Notes: generated from the letters alone by a model not told the origin. A stretch of DNA of 11,827 nucleotides from Alkalibacter sp964582705 (GCA_964582705.1 CAZOTE010000063.1:1-11827), one strand, 5' to 3'; counted from the first letter of the stretch, positions 1 to 7,875 are shown. Numbers and translations are program-made.

Positions 1-3000
1 CTCCATCAGTACGTTTATATGCAGCCTTATCCGCCGTGAATACAACTTCGTAGTTTTCCGGAACAACATTCAACGGTGCATAAGTTGAGGACCATTTCTG
101 ATTAAGATCCACATTTTCAATATAAAAGAATGTGCCGTAGCTGTCGATAATCGGATCATCGCGCCACCTGGATATAGCCGCATCCCTGGTCCTGCTATAT
201 CCTGTACCCTTATCTGTAAGACCAACGAAGTACTTTCCGTTAGATAAGACATGTGCTTTTGGCATTTCGTCATCGGGAGCTGTAAAGCGCCTGTACGAAC
301 CTTTGTCGCTGTAGGCAGTTTCTTTGGATGTATGAATCTTTTCTTTGCTGTCTTTTGTAAACACAACATTCAGCGGCACTTTTTCCTGAAGCAAAAGTCT
401 CGCAGCTCTGACATATGGATCTTTCCCAAATCTATGTTGCATCGTATCTTCATTAAGATAATTATTTATCGCCACAAGGCTCATGCCTTGATGATGCGCC
501 ATGAAGCTCTTTATGATGACTTTTTTTTCTTTTAATGCCAGTCGGTCGGGAGTGTAATCTGCAGCTTCGTAAAAACCATACTCGCCGTCAAGACCTTCCT
601 CTTTCATGTGCTTTATGTTTTTGTATGCAGCCTTAGGATTTACCATAAGTGCTAGAAAAGTCGAATAGGGTGAAACAACTGCATCTTCTGCCAAGCCCCT
701 TTTCAATCCAAGCCATGGCACTCCTATGGCTTTATACTGATAGTTCAAATTTATATCTAAAGCATTGTAGGCAGACTCCGATGTTCCCCATGGCATTCCC
801 CTTTGCTTTCCATATTTCATCTGACTTTTTACCACAAAGGAATATGTTTCATCCAAAAGAGTGTTTTTATAGCTCCTCATCAATAACAGCGGCATCAAAT
901 ATTCAAACATCGTTCCGCTCCATGAGACCAAACCTTTGAATCGATCCACTACCGTCAATGCCCTGCTCAGCATAAACCAATGCTTTGGAGGAATCTCACC
1001 TCTTGCAATTGCAATATAACTGGCCTGCCTCGCTTCTGAAGCCAACAGGTCGTAATAGGAATTCGTCGGCCTTTTTTCTTCCATGTCGTAGCCGATGTAA
1101 AACAGATCTCTTCGGTCGTTGTATAATGTGGCGAATTTTGTATCCATAGAAAGATTTTCTATCCTTTGAATCAGTCTGTCGTATTTTTCAATAAACATCC
1201 TTGAATATTGAATAGATTCTTCTGCGGCATCTTTCAGCTTTTTCAACCATTCTAGTTCTTTTTCAAAAGTTCCTGCTTCTATTATTCGAATGTCGTCTTC
1301 CAAAACATCACAAAGTCTCGCAATCTTCATGCTCAAAGCGGGGAGCCCTTCCAAATCAGGATTTGTTTTCAAAAGCTTAAGCAATTCATTTATTTTTTTA
1401 TTTAGCTCCTTGTCAAATGTTAAGTTCGGTTCAATATAAGAAATTTTAACCCAAGGCATAAAATCGCTTATTTCCTGTTGCAGAGATACGGCCATTCGAT
1501 TATATTTGGCTTTCCATTCACTTTTCATGATTCCCGATAAATTTGTATCCTCTGCAAATCCTTCTAGTGACTCGTACCAAAGCATAGGATCGTCGTCTTC
1601 ATTATTTTCCACAAAGTTGAAAATCCTACTTTCCTTCGGAATTTCCTGTCCATCTTGAAGGCCGGCACGAATCGTATCGCTTAAACCTTTTATGTATGTT
1701 GCATCGATTATAGGTTTCTCGTGATACTCCTTTAAGCCTTGGACCAAGGTGGTAAGATAGCAAATTAGGTTCCCACTATCTACTGTGGAAACATATACCG
1801 GGTAGAGGGGTTTAAGGGTACTGGTGTCATACCAATTATATAAATGCCCATTCCATTTTTCAAGTTTCTCAATGGTAGCAATCGTTCTTGAAATTTTCTC
1901 TTCCATCTCGATGATTCCCATATATCCCAGGTCTCTGCCCGTGAGCGATGCCATCAATCCCAGCCCTATGTTCGTTGGAGATGTTTTATATGCTACGCCG
2001 CTGTATGGCTCCTCCTGATAATTGTCAGGTGCCAGGTAATTGTTTTTCTGGTTTGCAAACTCTTCAAAATATCTCCAAGTTTTTCTCGCAATTTTCCCCA
2101 ACTCCAACAAATCACCATCTTCCAGCTTTTCGTCTTCTTTAGGGTCGTCTCTGCTAATCAAGTATGCTATGACAGGCGAAAAAAACCAGGCTGTCAACAG
2201 TATCACACTGATAGCTACGCTCTCAGGCTTAAAATAGAAAGAGAGGGATGCGATGGCTATACCTGCGGCGCCACTCAAGCCCATCGTCATAACGTAACTT
2301 TTTATTGAATTCGGTTGCGCATTGTCTGAATCGGCAGATGTAACCCATTCCAACATGTTTTTCTTAGTGATAAAGACCCGCTTTAACGTGACAACAATAG
2401 CATCCAATGCCATCAATGCCTGATATGGTAAAAAGACGATTCCCAATAGAAACTGGAAAATCGAAGCCTTGATACCAAAAAAGCCCGTTAGATGCCTTTT
2501 GACCCTGTCACCTTTGATTCCGGGACTCAAGAATTGAGTAAGCAGAGACAAGGCAAGGGGGAGTCCCATGGATACAATGCCCAATCCTACCCAAAAAATA
2601 CCTGCCCCCGGCAGTACGCTTAAGCCTAATCCTATCAGAACCATAACCGAAGGCGTCATAAGACTCCTTCTTAAATTATCCGTCATTTTCCATTTGGAAA
2701 CACGGGACAAAGGATTCTTGATTAGCGTATTGTTCGTTGTATAGATTCCTCCAAGCAACCACGGCACAAGTTGCCAATCCCCTCGAATCCATCGGTGAAG
2801 ACGGGCCATAAAGGAATTGAACCTTGACGGATAAGCATCCACCAGTTCTAAATCAGAGACAAGGGCAGCTCTGACAAAAGATCCTTCCAGCAGATCATGA
2901 CTCAATATTGCATTCTCCGGCAATTTCCCTTCTAAAACCGTTTGAAAAACTTTTAGATCGTAGATTCCTTTGCCGGTGAAAATACCTTCCCCAAAAAGAT

Positions 3001-5209
3001 CCTGATAAACATCCGATATCGCACTGGCATAAGGATCGAGTCCTTCTTGCCCGGTATAAATCCTTGAAAAAACAGACCTGTTGGAACTGTCGCTGTCGAA
3101 GGACACTCTTGGCTGCATCAATCCATATCCCTTGGTAACGATACCCTTTTCCATGTCGATTACCGGCTTATTAAGCGGATGCGCCATAGTTCCGATCATT
3201 TTTTTTACCATTCCTAGAGGCAAAACCGTATCCGCATCTAGCGTTATGACATATTTTATGTTTGTATCGGGCAGCAATTCGTTTGAAAAAAAAGTGAAAC
3301 TGGTATCTTTAGAGCCAAGAAGCAGTTCATTAAACTCCATTAAAGCTCCTCTTTTTCGCTCCCATCCAGTCCAAGTATTATCAATTTCATTAAATGTTCG
3401 TTGTCTGTTATAGAAATAAAATATGTCCTTTTTTCCCTTGGCATACTTGTCATTCAGAGCAACAATCCTATCTGAAGCTTCTTTGATGACGCTTTTGTCC
3501 TCTTTGTTTTTTTCATAATCCGAATCTTTAAAAGCACCTATAAGCGCAAAATATAAATTTGCTTCTTTGTTTCCCAGGTAGTGGTTTTCCATGTTGTCCA
3601 TAAGTTCGTTGACTCGCTTTTTGTCAGAAAGCAAAGCAGGTATCACTACCATTGCGCTCATGCTGTCCGGGATTCCATCTTTTAATGACAATCGCGGAAA
3701 AACCGCTGGCTTTTTAATTCTGCATACAAACCAGTTGGAAATTGATACGACCATCTCCGAAGCGGGTATTATCACCGCGACTGTGGTTAAAATCGCGAAA
3801 GCAAGGTAACTTGAAGATGCATGACTTAAGGCGTATACGATGGCCAAAAGAGTCAATAGAAACGTAAACGAGATTATTGAGAACATATATATGACGCCTT
3901 GGTGAGCTTCAAAGCTGTTCTTGAGCTTTTTAGAAAAACCGCAGTTTTTTTGCTGTCTTTTTTCAAGTTCTGATCGTCCATCATCTACAATGTAATAACC
4001 AACATGACTGCTTCGCTCATCTGGTTTTTCATCATCTAGACTCAAACTGTTAGAAGACATCTCCTTTTGAGCGAGACTCAAAGCTTCTTTTGCGACATAA
4101 AGTTCTGAAACTCCGTATGTTTTAGCGATCTCTTCAACCTTGTTTTTATAATAAAATCGAGAGTTGATATCCATAAACCTGTATGTATCCAAAGGATCTT
4201 GAATAAGGATTTTTTCTAGATAACTGGCTTCATCATACAACTCTGTCCAATTCATGCTTGAAAGATTCTTAAGGCTGACTATATAGTTTCCCATGGAAAC
4301 TGTGCTGACTGCTTGTGTGTTGTGTTCCTTTTGAGCAATGATTTCAGTCGTAGTATCAAATTTATCGAGACTTTCATCGATGTATCGCAAAACGTCGGAA
4401 TATCTTCGTCCGGATCTTCGCAATCTAAAAAATAGATGTTCAACATAAGATGGATTAGCAGTTTCTATTGCGTCGCTGATAGCCTTGCCATTGTTTTTGA
4501 ATAATCCACTTATTTGATCTGTATCCACTTGATTTCCTTTTAGCCATTTTTCTACGGTTTCTTCCGCAAGATTCCATTGTTTTCTGGTTTCGAGAATATC
4601 CTCACATATCACTCTAATGCTTTCAATAATTGCAAGTCGCAACATAGCAGGTATTACATAGAGCTCTCTTTCAAAGAGAATGTTGTGTGACTGATAAGCT
4701 TTGAGATATTTTAATAATGTATCTTCCTCGATTTGGCCATGTGTATGAGAAACCAGTTCAATTGCAAGGGCAAAAATCCTGGTCGTCCCTTGATAAGAAC
4801 CTTTCTTCAATACCGGCAGTTCAAAATAGCTTTTCTTAGAAAGATCCTTGCGCAATCCGTTGACCTGTTCTTCTATTACATAGTAATTATCGAGCAACCA
4901 TTCGGCAGCAGGCGGCAAACCCCGCTTTTTAACAATATCCCCATTTAAATCTTCATAAGCTTGGCGAATAAAATTTGCGTTATCGTTCATGCGCGTTAAA
5001 GGCCAGTTCAATCTGTTTTTCTTTGAGGATACTGCATGCTCTAGCGACATGTTTCTAGCATGCTCCTCAAGTTCTTCAATAGTCAAAGAAGCATCCCGAA
5101 TATTAATATTTCGATGCATTTGCAACCTGCGAAGAACAGCCCACACGAGTAACGAAATTAGCGCCACTGCGCCTAAAAGATAGATATAATTCATATATTG
5201 ATTAATCAA
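1..5209 (-). CDS. Cyclic beta-1,2-glucan synthase (NdvB/Cgs family, GT84), 3' end outside window
   Basis: This family polymerises UDP-glucose into beta-1,2-glucan at the membrane, cyclises it, and trims it with a C-terminal phosphorylase domain. The frame is open for 1,736 codons from the TTG at 5209 to the window edge. An N-terminal membrane segment lies at about residues 7-28, with a pair at 439-460 and 468-495. The GT84 domain follows with DAD at 658-660, HDLLEG at 771-776 and HRWIRGDWQ at 805-813. More membrane segments lie at about 853-894, 915-943, 973-992 and 996-1018. The cyclisation region has APDNY at 1060, a TSPTNIG motif near 1074, GHLYNWYD at 1121, YDMEEKR at 1374, SYYDLLASEAR at 1384, WSGTMFEYLMP at 1430 and MAHHQGM at 1570. 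Glutamates in the EE pair and at 1436 are candidate catalytic acids (inference). Family members are about 2,800 residues long, so roughly 1,000 residues including GH94 should lie beyond position 1. No frameshift was found. The gene is the only one under its promoter in this window. Confidence 0.93.
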   Translation of the reverse strand, partial: MINQYMNYIYLLGAVALISLLVWAVLRRLQMHRNINIRDASLTIEELEEHARNMSLEHAVSSKKNRLNWPLTRMNDNANFIRQAYEDLNGDIVKKRGLPPAAEWLLDNYYVIEEQVNGLRKDLSKKSYFELPVLKKGSYQGTTRIFALAIELVSHTHGQIEEDTLLKYLKAYQSHNILFERELYVIPAMLRLAIIESIRVICEDILETRKQWNLAEETVEKWLKGNQVDTDQISGLFKNNGKAISDAIETANPSYVEHLFFRLRRSGRRYSDVLRYIDESLDKFDTTTEIIAQKEHNTQAVSTVSMGNYIVSLKNLSSMNWTELYDEASYLEKILIQDPLDTYRFMDINSRFYYKNKVEEIAKTYGVSELYVAKEALSLAQKEMSSNSLSLDDEKPDERSSHVGYYIVDDGRSELEKRQQKNCGFSKKLKNSFEAHQGVIYMFSIISFTFLLTLLAIVYALSHASSSYLAFAILTTVAVIIPASEMVVSISNWFVCRIKKPAVFPRLSLKDGIPDSMSAMVVIPALLSDKKRVNELMDNMENHYLGNKEANLYFALIGAFKDSDYEKNKEDKSVIKEASDRIVALNDKYAKGKKDIFYFYNRQRTFNEIDNTWTGWERKRGALMEFNELLLGSKDTSFTFFSNELLPDTNIKYVITLDADTVLPLGMVKKMIGTMAHPLNKPVIDMEKGIVTKGYGLMQPRVSFDSDSSNRSVFSRIYTGQEGLDPYASAISDVYQDLFGEGIFTGKGIYDLKVFQTVLEGKLPENAILSHDLLEGSFVRAALVSDLELVDAYPSRFNSFMARLHRWIRGDWQLVPWLLGGIYTTNNTLIKNPLSRVSKWKMTDNLRRSLMTPSVMVLIGLGLSVLPGAGIFWVGLGIVSMGLPLALSLLTQFLSPGIKGDRVKRHLTGFFGIKASIFQFLLGIVFLPYQALMALDAIVVTLKRVFITKKNMLEWVTSADSDNAQPNSIKSYVMTMGLSGAAGIAIASLSFYFKPESVAISVILLTAWFFSPVIAYLISRDDPKEDEKLEDGDLLELGKIARKTWRYFEEFANQKNNYLAPDNYQEEPYSGVAYKTSPTNIGLGLMASLTGRDLGYMGIIEMEEKISRTIATIEKLEKWNGHLYNWYDTSTLKPLYPVYVSTVDSGNLICYLTTLVQGLKEYHEKPIIDATYIKGLSDTIRAGLQDGQEIPKESRIFNFVENNEDDDPMLWYESLEGFAEDTNLSGIMKSEWKAKYNRMAVSLQQEISDFMPWVKISYIEPNLTFDKELNKKINELLKLLKTNPDLEGLPALSMKIARLCDVLEDDIRIIEAGTFEKELEWLKKLKDAAEESIQYSRMFIEKYDRLIQRIENLSMDTKFATLYNDRRDLFYIGYDMEEKRPTNSYYDLLASEARQASYIAIARGEIPPKHWFMLSRALTVVDRFKGLVSWSGTMFEYLMPLLLMRSYKNTLLDETYSFVVKSQMKYGKQRGMPWGTSESAYNALDINLNYQYKAIGVPWLGLKRGLAEDAVVSPYSTFLALMVNPKAAYKNIKHMKEEGLDGEYGFYEAADYTPDRLALKEKKVIIKSFMAHHQGMSLVAINNYLNEDTMQHRFGKDPYVRAARLLLQEKVPLNVVFTKDSKEKIHTSKETAYSDKGSYRRFTAPDDEMPKAHVLSNGKYFVGLTDKGTGYSRTRDAAISRWRDDPIIDSYGTFFYIENVDLNQKWSSTYAPLNVVPENYEVVFTADKAAYKRTDG

Positions 5210-5217
5210 TTGTTTTG

Positions 5218-5224
5218 CCTCCTT
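5218..5224 (-). promoter_or_regulatory. Ribosome binding site that selects a TTG start for the glucan synthase
   Basis: AAGGAGG on the minus strand ends 8 bases before an in-frame TTG (5209-5207). The first in-frame ATG (5194-5192) lies 23 bases from this site, which is too far for normal initiation, and has no Shine-Dalgarno sequence of its own. The TTG is therefore the better start and adds five residues ahead of the first membrane segment. Confidence 0.75.
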
Positions 5225-5231
5225 AAAAATT

Positions 5232-5259
5232 AAAAAAGCCACCTTATAAAAAGTGACTT
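5232..5259 (-). terminator. Intrinsic terminator in the leader of the glucan synthase gene
   Basis: Read on the minus strand, AAGUCACUUU and AAGGUGGCUU form a continuous 10-bp stem (including two G-U pairs) closed by a UUAU loop, followed at once by a run of U. It lies between the promoter at 5318-5346 and the ribosome binding site at 5218-5224. Any transcript of the synthase must therefore read through it. No U-run follows on the plus strand, so it acts leftward. In this position it is more likely an attenuator than the end of another gene. Confidence 0.7.
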
Positions 5260-5311
5260 CTGCCGCACGAACCAACTGGGTTGTATTCCCATTTATTAGT
5301 ATTCTTCCTAT
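5260..5311 (-). promoter_or_regulatory. Candidate 5' leader with mutually exclusive hairpins upstream of the terminator
   Basis: From the expected transcription start near 5311, the leader runs about 50 bases before the terminator stem. Two small hairpins compete for the same CCC: UGGG(7-base loop)CCCA at 5291-5277, and AACC(5-base loop)GGUU at 5282-5270. I do not recognise a known riboswitch class here. The c-di-GMP-I, preQ1, fluoride and T-box hallmark sequences were looked for by eye and not seen. A regulatory role is inference from position. Confidence 0.35.
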
Positions 5312-5317
5312 ATTTTA

Positions 5318-5346
5318 ATTATACTACAAAAATGAGCCACTGTCAA
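5318..5346 (-). promoter_or_regulatory. Perfect sigma-A promoter of the glucan synthase gene
   Basis: The minus strand shows TTGACA (5346-5341), a 17-base spacer, and TATAAT (5323-5318), an exact match to the vegetative consensus. Transcription should begin near 5311, giving a leader of about 100 bases before the TTG start. The -35 box overlaps the stop codon of the upstream reading-frame remnant. Confidence 0.85.
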
Positions 5347-5549
5347 AGATATGATGGCTTTGTGATCTGCACCAATCCGGAAGATACGCTTCCTCTCTTT
5401 CCCGTTTCGGCAAGAATGCCGGTAATTAACTGGCTTTCTTCTTCTGTTTCTTCGACTTGTATACTCGTTTCAAAATTTTCCTTAATGGGTATAAACTTAG
5501 AGACATCTTCTTGTTTATTAATATCAAGGGTTTGAAGCAGAATTTTGAT
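5343..5549 (-). pseudogene. Possible 3' remnant of an unidentified gene (68 codons, no start)
   Basis: A minus-strand frame is open from just after a TGA at 5552-5550 to a TGA at 5345-5343. The product is hydrophilic and rich in Glu, Lys, Gln and Thr (for example SIQVEETEEESQ, then GILAETGKRGS, and a C-terminus ending KPSYL). This looks more like a real protein tail than random AT-rich sequence. It has no ATG, GTG or TTG near its beginning and no ribosome binding site. Upstream is the divergent lipoprotein gene, so the rest of the gene is missing. I do not recognise the family. It could also be chance open frame; the plus-strand frame over the same bases looks less protein-like. Confidence 0.35.
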
Positions 5550-5600
5550 TCAAATTGGTTTTACTGTTGCCTTTAAGGTTTAATTGAGAAAGGGGTGCCT

Positions 5601-6269
5601 ATGAAAAAAACATTGTTCTTCTTTGCTTTAATAATAGCATTTACATTAATGTCATTTGGTTGTGCTGACAATTCCAATGTGGACGGTCAATCAAGTGCTA
5701 CAGTGAGCCGATACAGAGAAAGTGAAATCAGAGAATATCAAGGAGCAAATCTTGATCCTGCGATAGGGCCAAACGACAATTCGATTATTGGAGTTCAGTA
5801 TGTAGATATTGATGAATATAGCCTGGAGATAAGCGGACTGGTAAACAACCCGGTCAAACTAAAGTATAGCGAGGTTTTAGAATTAGATTCCTATGAGCGG
5901 CTAATTACCCTTTATTGCGTAGTGGGCTGGGATGCTACGATACTTTGGAAGGGTGTTTTGCTTGAAGATATAATGAACTTGGCTGAAATTAAGCCCGAAG
6001 CCAATACGGTTATTTTTCACGCAGTTGATGAATACACCACGTCTTTGCCTCTTGATCAGATTCTTGAAAATGACCTCATTTTAGCGTATTCATCAAACGG
6101 TCTGGATCTTCCTCCCGAACTGGGTTACCCGTTTATGGTAGTCGCCGAAGACAAGCTTGGCTATAAATGGGCCAGGTGGGTAACAAAGATAGAGCTGTCC
6201 GATGATCCTGAATATTTGGGCTACTGGGAGAGCAGAGGATATAGCAACGAAGCTGATGTTGTAGACTGA
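5601..6269 (+). CDS. Lipoprotein with molybdopterin-dependent oxidoreductase domain (sulfite oxidase/YedY fold)
   Basis: The 222-residue product begins with a Sec-type lipoprotein signal (MKKTLFFFALIIAFTLMSFG, cysteine 21). The lipobox is loose, with Ser at -3. Residues ~65-205 match the oxidoreductase molybdopterin-binding domain: YSLEISGLV at 73, then LYCVVGW with Cys106 at the position of the family's molybdenum-ligating cysteine, LWKGVLLEDI near 115, LPPELGYPFMVV near 170, and GYKWARWVTKIELSDDPE near 188. There is no dimerisation domain, so it is the minimal single-domain form. ATG 5601 is preferred over GTG 5595 because AAGGGGT lies directly upstream of it and overlaps the GTG; the signal peptide also starts cleanly there. 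The protein should sit on the outer face of the membrane. Its substrate is unknown. Enzymes of this fold normally fold with cofactor in the cytoplasm and leave by Tat, yet no twin arginine is present, so cofactor binding is uncertain. It ends 3 bases from the convergent gene. Confidence 0.82.
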   Translation: MKKTLFFFALIIAFTLMSFGCADNSNVDGQSSATVSRYRESEIREYQGANLDPAIGPNDNSIIGVQYVDIDEYSLEISGLVNNPVKLKYSEVLELDSYERLITLYCVVGWDATILWKGVLLEDIMNLAEIKPEANTVIFHAVDEYTTSLPLDQILENDLILAYSSNGLDLPPELGYPFMVVAEDKLGYKWARWVTKIELSDDPEYLGYWESRGYSNEADVVD

Positions 6270-6272
6270 TTG

Positions 6273-7493
6273 TTAGTTATATATTTTGACAAGGCGGTAT
6301 ATGTTTCCATCGAAGGCAGCCAGGTAGAGCTCCTTTTTTTCCGATAGGCCAAAAGTAGAAATCAGCAGATCTGTTTCTGAAAGAGTTATATTTACCGGCT
6401 CCTTCTCCTCTTCATACCATAGAGCCCATACAAGCCCGGTCACGAAGTCGCCATAGATATAAGCACCGTAAAGCTCGGGATGCCTTTGTCCCCGATAAAC
6501 ATACCCACCTGTAATAGATCGTCCAAGTGGGTGAGGATACTCGTAAATCGGAGGCACTAAGCTGTCGGGGTCAAAATTTTGGTCCACAGCAAATTCGTTG
6601 GTCCCCTCCATGATATTCCAACCATAGTTTTTACCTTTCTCAATCAGGTTGATTTCCTCTATGGCATTTTGTCCCACATCGGCAGCCCAAAGATTACCTG
6701 TAGGCGGATCGAAGCTAAAGCGCCATGGGTTTCGCAGACCATAAGCATAAATTTCTTCACGATAGCCATCTGCATTCCCTTTAAAAGGATTATCCGGCGG
6801 GATTGCATAATTCAATCCAGATTCACGGTTGTCCACATCAATGCGCAGAATATTCCCATGAAGTGTTCGCCGGTTCTGGCTATGTCCCTGTGAATCTCCA
6901 CCGCTTCCTCCGTCTCCGGTAGCGATATAGAGATAACCATCTGGGCCAAAAGCAATCTGACCTCCATTGTGATTTGAATAGGGTTGGTTAAAGGTCAGTA
7001 TTTCCAGCTGACTGGCTGGGTCAGCCTGATTAGGATCGCCGCCAACTCTAAAACGGGAGATCACTGTCCCGGATTGGTCCGTGTAATTGACAAAAAAGTA
7101 GCCATTTTGATCATATTCAGGATGAAAGGCAAGACCAAGCAAACCCTGTTCATTTCCCCGATCGTTTACCAATGATACTATATCCAAAAAGATTTCCCTA
7201 TCTCCAGCGCCTTCGCCTGGAATCACATATATTCGGCCTGCCTGTTCCACTATAAAGAGACGACCGCTATTGTCACCGGCATTTTGAATGTCAACTGGTC
7301 GGGTGAATGTAAGGTCAGGGAATGCGTCTGCCACGGTATAACCATTCTCTATCAAGCCGTGTTTTGGATCCTCGGTTTCGACTGGCATTCCCGGTTGAGA
7401 TGGCTGTTCAGTTGAAACAGGATCATCAACAGGCGAGCAGGCTGAAAATAATAGAAACATCATTAACATCAGAACATATGCGCTTTTTTTCAT
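6273..7493 (-). CDS. PQQ-dependent sugar dehydrogenase-like lipoprotein (glucose/sorbosone dehydrogenase family)
   Basis: The 406-residue product has a lipoprotein signal peptide (residues 1-18, LFSAC with Cys19), a linker rich in Pro, Glu and Thr, and a six-bladed beta-propeller of the GSDH/YliI family from about residue 52. Recognisable stretches are FTRPVDIQNAGD at 63, GRLFIVEQAGRIYVI at 78, EQGLLGLAFHPEYDQNGYF at 115, NHNGGQIAFGPDGYLYIATG at 174, LHGNILRIDVD at 211, YGLRNPWRFSFD at 251 and DVGQNAIEEINL at 272. His175 in NHNGGQ and the arginines of RNPWR match the catalytic-base and PQQ-contact segments of soluble glucose dehydrogenase. Family members oxidise aldoses outside the membrane using PQQ and calcium. 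The substrate here is not predictable and no PQQ biosynthesis gene is in the window. The start is supported by GGAGGT at 7508-7503, 9 bases ahead of the ATG. No terminator separates it from the convergent gene to the left. Confidence 0.9.
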   Translation of the reverse strand: MKKSAYVLMLMMFLLFSACSPVDDPVSTEQPSQPGMPVETEDPKHGLIENGYTVADAFPDLTFTRPVDIQNAGDNSGRLFIVEQAGRIYVIPGEGAGDREIFLDIVSLVNDRGNEQGLLGLAFHPEYDQNGYFFVNYTDQSGTVISRFRVGGDPNQADPASQLEILTFNQPYSNHNGGQIAFGPDGYLYIATGDGGSGGDSQGHSQNRRTLHGNILRIDVDNRESGLNYAIPPDNPFKGNADGYREEIYAYGLRNPWRFSFDPPTGNLWAADVGQNAIEEINLIEKGKNYGWNIMEGTNEFAVDQNFDPDSLVPPIYEYPHPLGRSITGGYVYRGQRHPELYGAYIYGDFVTGLVWALWYEEEKEPVNITLSETDLLISTFGLSEKKELYLAAFDGNIYRLVKIYN

Positions 7494-7766
7494 CCTCTTG
7501 CAACCTCCAAGTATATCTACGTAATAGGCTTATCACAGTTGCGCCAATAATACTTATTTTGATTCATTTTAAGCATCGAGATATATGATCGAATAGAAAC
7601 TACTCTTATATTTTAAAAGTACCCATTATTCATTGAAAATATCGATTATTAGAGCTTTTATTACTGCTAGGCTAAACCTTATGCAAGGCAGATGGAATTA
7701 GCTGTTTATAAGCGCAGCTCCATATGTGATATTTTGTTATAGTAGGGTATAAACATAATAGTTATA

Positions 7767-7795
7767 TTGAAAAGCTATCGCTTATTATGAATAAT
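7767..7795 (+). promoter_or_regulatory. Candidate sigma-A promoter of the VOC gene
   Basis: TTGAAA (7767-7772), a 17-base spacer and AATAAT (7790-7795) fit the vegetative consensus at 5 of 6 and 5 of 6 positions. The start codon is about 80 bases downstream. The surrounding sequence is very AT-rich, so chance matches are expected. Confidence 0.4.
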
Positions 7796-7797
7796 AA
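7782..7797. repeat. Perfect inverted repeat over the candidate -10 box
   Basis: TTATTAT and ATAATAA are exact reverse complements separated by GA, and the right arm overlaps the candidate -10. The palindrome is flanked by two direct copies of AGCTATC (7773-7779 and about 7800-7806). It could be a repressor operator, but low sequence complexity makes this weak. Confidence 0.4.
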
Positions 7798-7875
7798 TTA
7801 GCTATCTGCTGATAAATAACGAGAAAGTACTGGTGGTTACAAAATCAAATCTGATTAAAAAGGAGTGCGTTAATT

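Larger units (their letters stand above)
7494..7875. other. AT-rich intergenic region between divergent genes
   Basis: About 380 bases separate the divergent starts of the sugar dehydrogenase-like gene and the VOC gene. No coding frame of protein-like composition was found. The left part should hold the leftward promoter of the dehydrogenase gene, but no convincing -35/-10 pair was found there. The right part holds a candidate rightward promoter and a palindrome, listed separately. Confidence 0.6.

Noticed and set aside
3285..3292. Run of eight A in the glucan synthase gene as a possible frameshift site
   Set aside because: The minus-strand frame reads through it correctly into the conserved DAD motif, so no shift is needed.
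5281..5535. Plus-strand open frame of 84 codons upstream of the lipoprotein gene
   Set aside because: It overlaps the glucan synthase promoter, has no ribosome binding site, and its product has no recognisable features; the opposite-strand frame looks more protein-like.
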